A stretch of 64,000 nucleotides of DNA, from assembly GCA_947494675.1 (NCBI GenBank), contig CANLVP010000003.1, positions 777,337 through 841,336 of the forward strand. Reading direction: 5' to 3'. This document shows, one piece after another, positions 28,371 through 35,689 of the stretch. This DNA comes from an uncultured Paracoccaceae bacterium (GTDB taxonomy: Bacteria > Pseudomonadota > Alphaproteobacteria > Rhodobacterales > Rhodobacteraceae). Both the position numbers and the translations under genes were made by a program. Within the stretch, counting starts at the first letter, position 1. Every line of letters starts with the position of its first letter. The notes below the pieces were generated by a model that made no database searches, was not told the DNA's origin, and was given only the letters and a program-made list of their open reading frames with translations.

Positions 28371-29633
28371 TTACTGGAAAACGGCTTCCGGATCGTCGAG
28401 GCTGTCGGACCCTTCGATCGCGATCTGATCAATCTCCAGTGCGGTGACAACACGTTCAATAGACCGCGTTTGGTCAATGAAGCTGTTCACGCCGCCCATG
28501 ATCAGGGCCTCGCCCGCTGCATTGCCGCGCTCAAGCATCTGGTCATAGGCAAAGCCCGCCTCGGCGGCGGTTTTGATCTGACCCAGCGACATCATCGTGA
28601 CGCTCAGCTTGGACTGCATTTCGGCATCCAAAGCGGCATCGGTCTCGGCGACCAGATCGGCCAGTGACGGGCCAGATACAAGGCGGCCATCAACGCGCAC
28701 GTATTCACCCAGATAGATGTTCTGCACACCCAAACCGTCATAGTAGTGGTCGTTGTGGGTGTTGTCGGCGAAACAGGAATGCTCCTCTTCGGGATCATTC
28801 AGCATCACGCCAAGGCGCATCCGCTCACCTGCGACCTCACCGTATGACAGCGACCCCATGCCGGTCAGGATTGCGGAGATGCCTGCGTCTGCATCTGCTG
28901 TCAGCTCGGCCCGCGCCGCGCCATCGTCGGCCCATTGTGCGGTCATCCACTCAAGATCAGAGATCAGCAGATCGGTCGCGGCGACAAGGTATGCGCCACG
29001 GCGGTCGCAATTGTCATTGGTGCAGGCCTCGCCAGCGGCGTAGTCGGTCCAAGGGCGATTGCCCGCGCCCGCGCCGTGGCCATTCAGGTCCTGACCCCAA
29101 AGCAGAAATTCGATGGCGTGATAACCTGTGGCCACATTCGCTTCGATCCCGTCAGCCTCTTGCAGGGTTTCTTCCAGCAATGCGGGCGTGATCTCTGTGG
29201 CATCAACCTCAACACCGGACAGCGTGAATGTTGGGTTTGCAATGACGTTGAGTGCGGCAAAGGCGTTCTCATCAGATGGGCCGCTATAGGACGCATCAAC
29301 ATAGTCGATCAGACCTTCGTCCAGCGGCCAAGCGTTCACCTTGCCTTCCCAGTCATCAACGATGGCGTTGCCAAAGCGGTAAACCTCGGTCTGCTGATAG
29401 GGCACGCGCGCGGCCAGCCAAGCGTCTTTGGCGGCTTGCAGGTTCTCTGCCGATGGCGCGGCCACCAGCGCGTTCACCGCCGCCTGCAGCGTTTGCGCTG
29501 TTGCCAAGCTATCGGCGTATTTGGCCGCTGCGATATCCGCATAAGTGTCCAGCACGTCGGCTTTTTCAACCGCCAGCGCGGGCGTGGCGAAAGCGACGAT
29601 CAGCGCTGGCGTGGAAAGGAGGGGGTTCTTCAT
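28371..29633 (-). CDS. irpA: imelysin-family iron-regulated protein (IrpA-like)
   Basis: A 420-residue exported protein with a Sec signal (LLSTPALIVAFATPALA, cleavage near residue 21). The imelysin domain has the intact GxHxxE motif in GYHAIEFLLWGQDLNGHG. A cysteine pair occurs in the insert EACTNDNCDRRGAY, and histidines in HSCFADNTHNDHYYDG. These match the IrpA/imelysin peptidase-M75-like family found in iron-limited bacteria. It is the first exported component of the iron operon and is paired with a degenerate paralogue at 25085-26101. Confidence 0.88.
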   Translation of the reverse strand: MKNPLLSTPALIVAFATPALAVEKADVLDTYADIAAAKYADSLATAQTLQAAVNALVAAPSAENLQAAKDAWLAARVPYQQTEVYRFGNAIVDDWEGKVNAWPLDEGLIDYVDASYSGPSDENAFAALNVIANPTFTLSGVEVDATEITPALLEETLQEADGIEANVATGYHAIEFLLWGQDLNGHGAGAGNRPWTDYAAGEACTNDNCDRRGAYLVAATDLLISDLEWMTAQWADDGAARAELTADADAGISAILTGMGSLSYGEVAGERMRLGVMLNDPEEEHSCFADNTHNDHYYDGLGVQNIYLGEYVRVDGRLVSGPSLADLVAETDAALDAEMQSKLSVTMMSLGQIKTAAEAGFAYDQMLERGNAAGEALIMGGVNSFIDQTRSIERVVTALEIDQIAIEGSDSLDDPEAVFQ

Positions 29634-29644
29634 AGGTCTTCCTG

Positions 29645-30136
29645 TTAGTGAAGGGTTGTTGGATGAGAGTGAATTGACGGGTGCGCGCGGGCCACATCCT
29701 TGGGTCCGGCAAGGTTCATGCGCATCAGCGCGTGCCCGAAGTCAGCGGCGAGCGCGGTGACCACGGGGGCCATATCGGGGCGCACCAACAGCGTGGCGAT
29801 CAGCATGGCGTCTTCGCGTTCACCGGTTGCCGCAGAGGCCACGAAATTCGCAAAACAGGATTCGTCCGCGCCAAGGCATTTGCAGTTCAGCGAATGCCGC
29901 ATCAACGGCCTGCGCCCGTGGCGCGCACAAAGACTGCAGAGTTCTTCAAACGTCTTAACAGCCTTGCGGCCACTGTCGGTCCCAAGGCTTGTTTCAAAGT
30001 CGTTCGACACCTGCGACTGACTATCCGGTCCATCGCACCAAAGCCGCAGATAGATGACGGAAGCCGCCTCTAACCCGTCCAGCTCGGTCAGAAATCCAAC
30101 AGGCGCACCGCCACGCTTTCCCTTCACATCCATCAT
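29645..30136 (-). CDS. cysteine-rich hypothetical protein between hemP and irpA (163 aa)
   Basis: Start placed at ATG 30136, which overlaps the hemP stop (ATGATG/TGA); the frame opens further upstream only across hemP. The 163-residue cytoplasmic protein begins MMDVKGKRGGAPVGFLTEL. In its middle it has a dense cysteine/histidine cluster: ELCSLCARHGRRP, MRHSLNCKC and ADESCF, six cysteines within about 35 residues, suggesting a metal or cluster site. The C-terminal half is helical (MAPVVTALAADFGHALMRMNL). I do not recognise the family. Its conserved place in an iron operon suggests a role in iron or heme handling. Confidence 0.75.
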   Translation of the reverse strand: MMDVKGKRGGAPVGFLTELDGLEAASVIYLRLWCDGPDSQSQVSNDFETSLGTDSGRKAVKTFEELCSLCARHGRRPLMRHSLNCKCLGADESCFANFVASAATGEREDAMLIATLLVRPDMAPVVTALAADFGHALMRMNLAGPKDVARAHPSIHSHPTTLH

Positions 30137-30297
30137 TTGGTCAGGATCAACTTGCCTGCCCGCGTGATCCGCAGGGTGTAGGTTTGATCGCCAAGTACGA
30201 TGTGCGCGACGTCGCCGTCCTGCGTCAAATCCTTGGCGGAATAGGTCGGCAAGGTCGAGGTTGGCGTCTGTTTGGGCGGTGCTGCGTGATAGCTCAT
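30133..30297 (-). CDS. hemP: hemin uptake protein HemP
   Basis: A 54-residue protein starting at ATG 30297 (MSYHAAPPKQTPTSTL). Its C-terminus HIVLGDQTYTLRITRAGKLILTK is the HemP family signature, here read in two parts: YTLRIT and GKLILTK. HemP proteins are small, iron-regulated, and in several proteobacteria are needed for hemin-uptake gene expression. The start overlaps the stop of the 54-residue gene upstream by four bases, and its stop overlaps the next gene. A hemin receptor gene is not in this window. Confidence 0.9.
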   Translation of the reverse strand: MSYHAAPPKQTPTSTLPTYSAKDLTQDGDVAHIVLGDQTYTLRITRAGKLILTK

Positions 30298-30458
30298 GGC
30301 ATTGTCCGTTCCGCGTCGATCCGCCGCTCGACGAACCACGCGGCAAGGGGCGCTTCAACCTCAGCTGCGGCAAGCCGCAACTCAAAGTTCTCGCGCTGCA
30401 TCCTGCGCTGGTTCTGGCTGTCGCGGGCATCTGGTTCTGGCAAATTTTGCTGTGGCAT
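30294..30458 (-). CDS. small charged protein (54 aa), first gene of the iron operon
   Basis: ATG 30458 is preceded by GAGGA at a seven-base spacing, and the stop overlaps the hemP start as ATGA, so this small frame is probably translated. The product is rich in charged residues (MPQQNLPEPDARDSQNQR, then a helix with RENFELRLAAAEVEAPLAAW, and ending RRIDAERTMP). It has no signal or membrane segment. I know no family for it. It would be the promoter-proximal gene of a nine-gene iron operon, possibly a leader or a small regulator. Confidence 0.6.
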   Translation of the reverse strand: MPQQNLPEPDARDSQNQRRMQRENFELRLAAAEVEAPLAAWFVERRIDAERTMP

Positions 30459-30530
30459 TTGGAAGTCCTCACATGATTCACGTGTCGGGCTTCCCTCATG
30501 ACGACTCAGGGTGGCTTGACTGTTTTTATT

Positions 30531-30550
30531 CCTGAGTGAAACACTAGGAT
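30531..30550. promoter_or_regulatory. candidate iron-responsive operator upstream of the iron operon
   Basis: CCTGAGTGAAACACTAGGAT is an imperfect inverted repeat (CCTGAGTG against CCTAGTG on the other strand), 73 bases upstream of the first gene of the iron operon. The 389-base divergent region 30459-30847 holds this site, a GTCAAC/TTGAC-rich stretch at about 30553-30585, a hairpin at 30702-30722 and no gene I can support. Iron-dependent control of the operon is expected from its content; assignment to Irr, RirA or Fur is not possible by eye. Confidence 0.4.
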
Positions 30551-30701
30551 AAGTCAACCTGACAAATACAGTCGGATATATGGATTGACGCAAAGTCGCG
30601 AAAAATAGCCTATTTGCGGGCGAAGCGGCCGCAAAACAGATCGCCCGATTTCCGCGCATTCAAAGGCAATTGACATCGCAAACGCCCGGCACTACCCCAA
30701 A

Positions 30702-30722
30702 GGCAGGCTGTAGACGCCTGCC
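30702..30722. other. hairpin upstream of the MATE gene
   Basis: GGCAGGC (30702-30708) and GCCTGCC (30716-30722) form a perfect 7-bp stem with a seven-base loop. It sits about 125 bases before the MATE start in an otherwise featureless stretch, with no T run. It could be a repeat-type palindrome or a leader element. Confidence 0.4.
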
Positions 30723-30847
30723 ACCCGCTGACATCATGTCTTGGTAAAGTTCTGCGACGACGGACGAGACCACCTCCGACCGCTTATCGCGCGGATGGCA
30801 ATGCGGGCCCCATCTTTACTGCGCGAATTAGCTAAGGAAGTTGGGAT

Positions 30848-32239
30848 ATGTCTGACGCACCCACAAATACATTCACGGATGGGCCGCTTGGCACCATCTA
30901 TCTAAAGACGGCTTTGCCGATCATCTTTGTCATGGGGATGAACGGCCTGTTGTCCGTCGCGGACGCGCTGTTTCTGGGCATCTATGTTGGCCCCGATGCG
31001 CTTGCAGCGGTCACGCTGATGTTTCCGATCTATATGCTGATCGTGGCCCTCTCCACGCTTGTGTCCAACGGCATGTCCAGCCTTTTGGCGCGGGCGCTTG
31101 GGTCGGGGGATCAACATCACGCAGGCGAAGTCTTTGCAGGTGCGCATGGGTTGGCGATTGTCTTGGGGTTGCTCCTGATCCTGCTCTTTCTGGCCCTCGG
31201 CCAACAGGTCGTGCTGATGGCTGCAGGCGGGGTCGAGGCGCTTGCAGACATGGGGCTGATCTACTTACGGATCACAGTTTTCTTCTCCCCTTTGCTGTTT
31301 GTCCTCTCGGTCAATTCGGACGCCCTGCGTAACGAAGGGCGCGTGGGCTTCATGGCGGGGATGAGCCTTCTGGTCTCGGTCGCCAACATCTGCTTCAACT
31401 ACGTGCTGATCGCCCTTCTTGATATGGGCGTCGCGGGCTCTGCCTATGGGACCGCCGCAGCGCAAGCGCTGGCATTCGGGATCATCGTCGCGTTTCGCAT
31501 CTTCGCCACCACAGCGCTGCGCCCCGCGACCTTGCGCCAATATTCACTACGTAAAAACTGGGGCCGCATCCTTGCACTGGGCGCTCCGCAAAGCCTGAAC
31601 TTCATCGGTCTGGCGCTCGGCTCTGCCGCGATTATTACCGCATTACAATGGGTGGGTAGCGCGCGATATGCCGACACTGTCACGGCCTACGGGATCATCA
31701 CCCGCGTGATCACCTTTGCCTTTCTTCCGCTCTTGGGTCTGTCATTTGCCATGCAAACCATCACTGGCAACAACTATGGCGCGGAGCTTTGGCACCGCTC
31801 TGACGCGAGCCTCAAGGTCGCATTGCTGAGCGCGTTCATCTACTGCCTGATCGTCCAAATCGCGGTGATGAACGCGCCAACCCAAATCGCGGCGGCGTTT
31901 GTCGACGACACCGCCGTCATCGCAGAGGTCGCGCGCATTCTGCCGGTCATGACTTGCGTGTTCTTCCTGATGGGGCCGTTGATGATGGTCGCGACCTACT
32001 TTCAGGCCATTGGTGCGGCTACGAAAGCGGCAATCCTTGGGCTCACCAAGCCCTACCTCTTCGCCATTCCCTTGACGTTCTTGCTGCCCCTGCAACTCGG
32101 CGAAATGGGGATCTGGTATGCGGGTCCTATCGCCGAGATTATGTTGCTTGCGCTGACGGCAGTTGTCCTGTGGTGCGAGGCGCAGAAGACCCAGCTAAGA
32201 TGGGGTATCTTCCGCTCAAGCCCGGAGGCCACGCTATGA
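30848..32239 (+). CDS. MATE-family multidrug/Na+ antiporter
   Basis: A 463-residue transporter with twelve predicted spans and internal two-fold repetition. It starts with the MATE pattern GTIYLKTALPIIFVMGMNG, then DALFLGIYVGPDALAAVTL, and has a second-half copy around GAPQSLNFIGLALGSAAI. MATE proteins export cationic compounds using H+ or Na+ gradients; the substrate cannot be read from sequence. It is divergent from the iron operon, so export of a siderophore-like or metal-related compound is one possibility. It is coupled to a glyoxalase-like gene through an ATGA overlap. Confidence 0.88.
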   Translation: MSDAPTNTFTDGPLGTIYLKTALPIIFVMGMNGLLSVADALFLGIYVGPDALAAVTLMFPIYMLIVALSTLVSNGMSSLLARALGSGDQHHAGEVFAGAHGLAIVLGLLLILLFLALGQQVVLMAAGGVEALADMGLIYLRITVFFSPLLFVLSVNSDALRNEGRVGFMAGMSLLVSVANICFNYVLIALLDMGVAGSAYGTAAAQALAFGIIVAFRIFATTALRPATLRQYSLRKNWGRILALGAPQSLNFIGLALGSAAIITALQWVGSARYADTVTAYGIITRVITFAFLPLLGLSFAMQTITGNNYGAELWHRSDASLKVALLSAFIYCLIVQIAVMNAPTQIAAAFVDDTAVIAEVARILPVMTCVFFLMGPLMMVATYFQAIGAATKAAILGLTKPYLFAIPLTFLLPLQLGEMGIWYAGPIAEIMLLALTAVVLWCEAQKTQLRWGIFRSSPEATL

Positions 32240-32664
32240 ACAGGCAACTTCCCACCGTGATGCAAGCCAAGGATCAGGCGAGACGGCTGAAGGAAAAGAT
32301 GGCCGCCGATGGCACCAAGATCGGGCACGCCAAAGCGCTGGAGCTTGTGTCACATCAGCATGGGTTCCGCGATTGGAACGCCCTCTTGGCCGCGATCGGA
32401 AACGCCCCGTCCTGCCCCTGGGCGCTCAACGATCAGGTCAGCGGTACATATCTCTCGCAGCCGTTCACCGGCAGGGTCGTCGCGATTGCAACGCTCAGAC
32501 CCGGGTGGTTTCGGGTTGAACTGCATCTGGACGCCGCCGTGGACGTGGTGACCTCCGATGGGTTTTCAAACCTGCGCCGCCGCATTCGTGGGATCGTCGG
32601 ACCCAAAGGGCATTCCGAGGAACGCACCAGCGACGGCGTGCCACATCTTGTGCTGCACATGTGA
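32236..32664 (+). CDS. glyoxalase-superfamily-like small protein (142 aa)
   Basis: Start at ATG 32236, overlapping the MATE stop by four bases. The N-terminal 50 residues (MQAKDQARRLKEKMAADG, then HAKALELVSHQHGFRDWNALLA) match the helical motif of small proteins annotated as glyoxalase superfamily (Glyoxalase_8-like) in Rhodobacteraceae. The C-terminal half is beta-rich with LRPGWFRVELHL. No enzymatic residues are evident to me and the function is unknown. Translational coupling to the MATE gene suggests they work together. Confidence 0.65.
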   Translation: MNRQLPTVMQAKDQARRLKEKMAADGTKIGHAKALELVSHQHGFRDWNALLAAIGNAPSCPWALNDQVSGTYLSQPFTGRVVAIATLRPGWFRVELHLDAAVDVVTSDGFSNLRRRIRGIVGPKGHSEERTSDGVPHLVLHM

Positions 32665-32724
32665 CGTCGCAGGATTCCGACGATCTCAAACAAGTGGCTG
32701 ACCCGAAACATCGGGTCAGCTGCG

Positions 32725-33036
32725 CTACATGTCCACCAACACGGCCACCTCAACGCGTCCTTCGTTTTCAATGATTGGGCAACCCTTTGCGATCTCAATG
32801 GCCGCGTCTTGATCATCAGCGACAACAACCATGTAGCCAGAAATCGGATCGGGGCCGCCATCATCGGTCACACCCTCCGCACTGACGGTGCTCGACCGGC
32901 CCAGAATGCTGCCGGGGTCCGCAAGTGCCGCACCCAGCCCCTGCATCCAGGTCGCCCATTTCGCCATGATCCTTTCGCCCTCGGCCTTGTCTTCCGGCAT
33001 CTTGCCGCCATGAAACGCGAACATGAATTTTGCCAT
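32725..33036 (-). CDS. YciI-related (DGPF-type) protein
   Basis: A 103-residue ferredoxin-like-fold protein of the YCII-related/DGPF domain family. It begins MAKFMFAFHGGKMP and carries the family segment DDGGPDPISGYMVVVADDQDAA, plus GCPIIENEGRVEVA at the C-terminus. Family members are small dimers with uncertain enzymatic roles. It is divergent from the TetR gene, with a palindromic 24-bp site in the gap, so it is probably repressed by that regulator. Confidence 0.85.
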   Translation of the reverse strand: MAKFMFAFHGGKMPEDKAEGERIMAKWATWMQGLGAALADPGSILGRSSTVSAEGVTDDGGPDPISGYMVVVADDQDAAIEIAKGCPIIENEGRVEVAVLVDM

Positions 33037-33087
33037 TGGTCAGTCTCCTTTTTGGTTTTGCGTGGTGACGAGCACGATGGCGACAGT

Positions 33088-33111
33088 CTATTTATGTTCA
33101 AGAACATCTTT
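33088..33111. promoter_or_regulatory. TetR operator copy 1 (YciI/TetR divergent region)
   Basis: A 24-base element starting CTATTTATG and ending AACATCTTT, centred on the perfect palindrome ATGTTCAAGAACAT (33094-33107). It recurs in inverted orientation, with 23 of 24 bases identical, just after the tetR-like gene at 33739-33762. Such duplication in the two gaps around a regulator gene marks an operator. Confidence 0.7.
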
Positions 33112-33152
33112 TGCGCCTTGCTAAAATGGCGCGAGAATCGGAGAGGACCCCC

Positions 33153-33740
33153 ATGCCCTACAGCAAAGAACACACCCTGAGATCACGGACTAAAATCGTC
33201 GAGGCCGCGCGCATCCTGTTCAACGTTCACGGGTTTGAAAAGGTGACCATCGACATGATCATGGCCAAGGCAGGCATGACGCGAGGCGGGTTCTATAAAC
33301 ACTTCAAAAGCAAAGAGGCGCTGTATGCCGCTGCCGTTGAAAGCTTTTTGATGGGGCGCGGTGCCGTCTGGCGCGCCGAGGCCGGGATCGATCCGTCCAA
33401 CCTCTCGCCAAAGATGGCGCAGCACATGTTGGACAGCTACCTGTCGGAAAAACATCTGAGCGACATCGAAAACCAATGCCCTATGATCGCGCTGCCCTCG
33501 GACGTGGCACGCGGCACACCAGAGGTTCAGAACGCCTACCAAGACCTGCTGACCGCAATGGTGTGGCTTTTTGAAACCGCTCAGCCTGATGAGACCAAGG
33601 AAAAACGACAACGCGCCATGGCCATGGCGGCACTTTGCGTCGGCGGGATGGTCCTTGCCCGCTCCATCCCCGACGGCGCGCTGGCGCAAGAGGTCCGGGC
33701 GGCTGCCTATGGGGCGGCAAGCGACCTCAATCAAAGCTAA
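33153..33740 (+). CDS. TetR/AcrR-family transcriptional regulator
   Basis: Start at ATG 33153 because GGAGAGG lies just upstream; two in-frame earlier starts lack a ribosome site. The 195-residue protein has the TetR N-terminal helix-turn-helix (IVEAARILFNVHGFEKVTI, then MTRGGFYKHFKSKEAL, residues about 12-58). The all-helical C-terminal domain contains a lone QCPM cysteine motif, as in redox- or electrophile-responsive TetR members. Operator copies lie on both sides of the gene, upstream towards the YciI gene and downstream before the MAPEG gene. Confidence 0.9.
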   Translation: MPYSKEHTLRSRTKIVEAARILFNVHGFEKVTIDMIMAKAGMTRGGFYKHFKSKEALYAAAVESFLMGRGAVWRAEAGIDPSNLSPKMAQHMLDSYLSEKHLSDIENQCPMIALPSDVARGTPEVQNAYQDLLTAMVWLFETAQPDETKEKRQRAMAMAALCVGGMVLARSIPDGALAQEVRAAAYGAASDLNQS

Positions 33741-33762
33741 AGATGTTCTTGATCATAAATAG
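33739..33762. promoter_or_regulatory. TetR operator copy 2 (before the MAPEG gene)
   Basis: The reverse complement of this element matches the 33088-33111 site at 23 of 24 positions; the core here is ATGTTCTTGATCAT with one mismatch in the palindrome. It begins inside the tetR-like stop codon and ends 45 bases before the MAPEG start, a good place for repression of that gene. Confidence 0.7.
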
Positions 33763-33807
33763 GCGCAAGTCATAACGCAGGGTATCCACTGCCGATGAGA
33801 GAGCCAA

Positions 33808-34188
33808 ATGACCACAATCCCTGTCACCATCACCTTCATCTCACTTTATGCCGTAGCACTTGTCATCCTCACCGGTTGGATCGGCCTATTTCGGGGGAAA
33901 GTCGGCATCTTACGTGGGCATGGCGGCAATGCCGCACTTGAAAAACGCATCCGCTATCATGGCAATCTGATCGAAAACGCACCCGCCATGGCCCTTGTCC
34001 TTGGCGCATCCGAAAGCCTTGGGATGACCAGCTGGGTTCTGTGGCTTGCGGTCTGTTCATTCGTGGTCGGTCGCGTGCTTTACTTCCAACTCTACGATCA
34101 AAAGATCCGCGCACTGGCCATGTCGCTCACGCAGTTTCCGGCGGGCTTGCTGGCGCTGTGGTGCCTTTCGGCAATCTACATCACCTGA
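33808..34188 (+). CDS. MAPEG-family membrane protein
   Basis: A 126-residue membrane protein with four spans and the MAPEG hallmarks: RGKVGILRGHGGNAALEKRIRYHGNLIENAP, read here as RIRYHGNLIENAP in the first loop, and VGRVLYFQLYD later. MAPEG proteins include glutathione-dependent membrane enzymes acting on lipid peroxides and eicosanoid-like substrates; bacterial members often detoxify electrophiles. Position behind the TetR gene and its second operator suggests inducible detoxification. Confidence 0.88.
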   Translation: MTTIPVTITFISLYAVALVILTGWIGLFRGKVGILRGHGGNAALEKRIRYHGNLIENAPAMALVLGASESLGMTSWVLWLAVCSFVVGRVLYFQLYDQKIRALAMSLTQFPAGLLALWCLSAIYIT

Positions 34189-34206
34189 CCATCTGGCCTT
34201 GCATCT

Positions 34207-34737
34207 TTAAGCGCCAAGCTGGTTCTCGAGTGCCACCCAAGTGGCCTGCATATCCGACCGCGTCACTTTCTCAAAATGCAGCTTGAATAGCGCAACAAGA
34301 ACCCATCCCGACACCTGCATCCTCTTTTCGCACAGCACCTGCCCGTCCCCGGTCGGGGTATAAGTGTTTTCCACTTTGAGCGTTCCGATCCGCATCGGAT
34401 TGATCAGCGACCAAGACCGGCCTTGTGTCACTTCTGTCAGCGTCCAATGGGCGGCAGGACCGCCACGGGGTTTTGAATAGGCTTTGGTACCCGTCTCAAA
34501 CGGCCCATAAATCTCACCCGCTTCTTCATGCGGGTCCCATTCTGGCCAACGCCCGACATCGGTGGCAATCTGCCAAACGTCGGCGATATCCCCGGAGATG
34601 ACGCGCTGTTCATAAAGTTCCATTGGCTGTCTCAAGGCTCCATTTCCAAGAAGAAGTCCGACCGCGAAAAGGGCTCCAACCAAAACTGAAACCCGTGCAG
34701 CCCTGCGGCGGCGAACTGTTCTGATTGGGATTTCCAT
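34207..34737 (-). CDS. SRPBCC-family lipid-binding-fold protein with N-terminal anchor
   Basis: Start taken at ATG 34737; a GTG at 34773 is an alternative, and neither has a strong ribosome site. The 176-residue protein has a basic N-terminus and a hydrophobic span (SVLVGALFAVGLLLG), followed by an SRPBCC/polyketide-cyclase fold with VISGDIADVWQIATDVGRWPEWDP and a C-terminal amphipathic helix. It is probably membrane-anchored with the domain in the periplasm. It is divergent from a LysR gene. The ligand is unknown. Confidence 0.75.
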   Translation of the reverse strand: MEIPIRTVRRRRAARVSVLVGALFAVGLLLGNGALRQPMELYEQRVISGDIADVWQIATDVGRWPEWDPHEEAGEIYGPFETGTKAYSKPRGGPAAHWTLTEVTQGRSWSLINPMRIGTLKVENTYTPTGDGQVLCEKRMQVSGWVLVALFKLHFEKVTRSDMQATWVALENQLGA

Positions 34738-34804
34738 CAATCTATTCCGCGCGTTGTTATCTTTGCCCTGCACACCCTACAAGATCGCGATCTGTTGAAA
34801 ATTC

Positions 34805-34818
34805 GTTGTATGCGCAAC
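34805..34818. promoter_or_regulatory. inverted repeat between SRPBCC and LysR genes
   Basis: GTTG-N6-CAAC (34805-34818) lies 23 bases upstream of the LysR start and within the 103-base divergent gap. It has the size and symmetry of a LysR-type site but the arms are short. Confidence 0.3.
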
Positions 34819-34840
34819 TCAGCTGTGCAAAATCGATCAG

Positions 34841-35689
34841 ATGGATTGGAATAATCTTCAGGTGCTTGTGGTGCTCTCTCGCGAAGGCTCGCTTGCTGGC
34901 GCAGCGCGGGCCATGGGCGTCAATCACGCAACGATTTCACGCCGTCTCGCCGCGCTTGAGCAAGAGGTCGGTTTTGGTCTGGTCAGGCGGCTTGCGCGAT
35001 CCACGCCGCTGACTGAAAAGGGTCAAGAGATCGCGGCGCTTGCCGCCGATATGGAAAGACGTGCCCAGCAAATCGAACGGCTCAAGAACCTGCCCGACGG
35101 TCAGATCAGCGGCACCGTTCGCCTGACGGCACCGCCCGCATTCATAAGCGAAACACTGATGCCGCAACTTGCCGCCGTCGGCGACGAACATCCCGCATTG
35201 CGGTTGGAGTTTGTGGCCGAAACCCACGTCGTATCGCTCGAACAGGGCGGCGCAGACATCGCAGTGCGATTTGCCCAACCCAAGGCGCAGCAAAACGTCG
35301 TGCGCAAACTGGGCGACGTCCCATATGCGCTTTATGGCACAGCGCAACACATCGCGCGGCCCAAAGCGGCCTGGCGTTTTATCGGATTGGATCGTGGGTT
35401 CGCGCAGACGCCCTTGCAGAAGTGGTTGGCGCAGTTTTCCGAGGGTCGTCCATTCGACGTGGTTTCAAACGATCTACATGTCCAAAGGGCCGCGGCAGAG
35501 GCCGGTTTGGGCCTTGTGCTTTTGCCCGTGGCGCTCGCACACCAATCGCCAAACCTCGTCCAAGTCGACACACCCGCACCGCCGCCCTTGCCTGCGTGGC
35601 TGGTCATCCATCCCGATGTCAAAAACGCCCCCGCAATTCGCGTCGTCGCGGACGCTATTCTGCAGATTTTCCGACAGGCATATCGCTAA
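34841..35689 (+). CDS. LysR-family transcriptional regulator
   Basis: A 282-residue LysR regulator. The DNA-binding domain (MDWNNLQVLVVLSREGSLAG, then NHATISRRLAALEQEVGFGLV) occupies residues 1-60, and the effector domain begins ISGTVRLTAPPAFI. The sequence is closest to the LysR subgroup that often represses small detoxification or oxidoreductase genes. It is divergent from the SRPBCC gene, its likely target. Its stop overlaps the stop of the convergent AraC gene. Confidence 0.88.
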   Translation: MDWNNLQVLVVLSREGSLAGAARAMGVNHATISRRLAALEQEVGFGLVRRLARSTPLTEKGQEIAALAADMERRAQQIERLKNLPDGQISGTVRLTAPPAFISETLMPQLAAVGDEHPALRLEFVAETHVVSLEQGGADIAVRFAQPKAQQNVVRKLGDVPYALYGTAQHIARPKAAWRFIGLDRGFAQTPLQKWLAQFSEGRPFDVVSNDLHVQRAAAEAGLGLVLLPVALAHQSPNLVQVDTPAPPPLPAWLVIHPDVKNAPAIRVVADAILQIFRQAYR

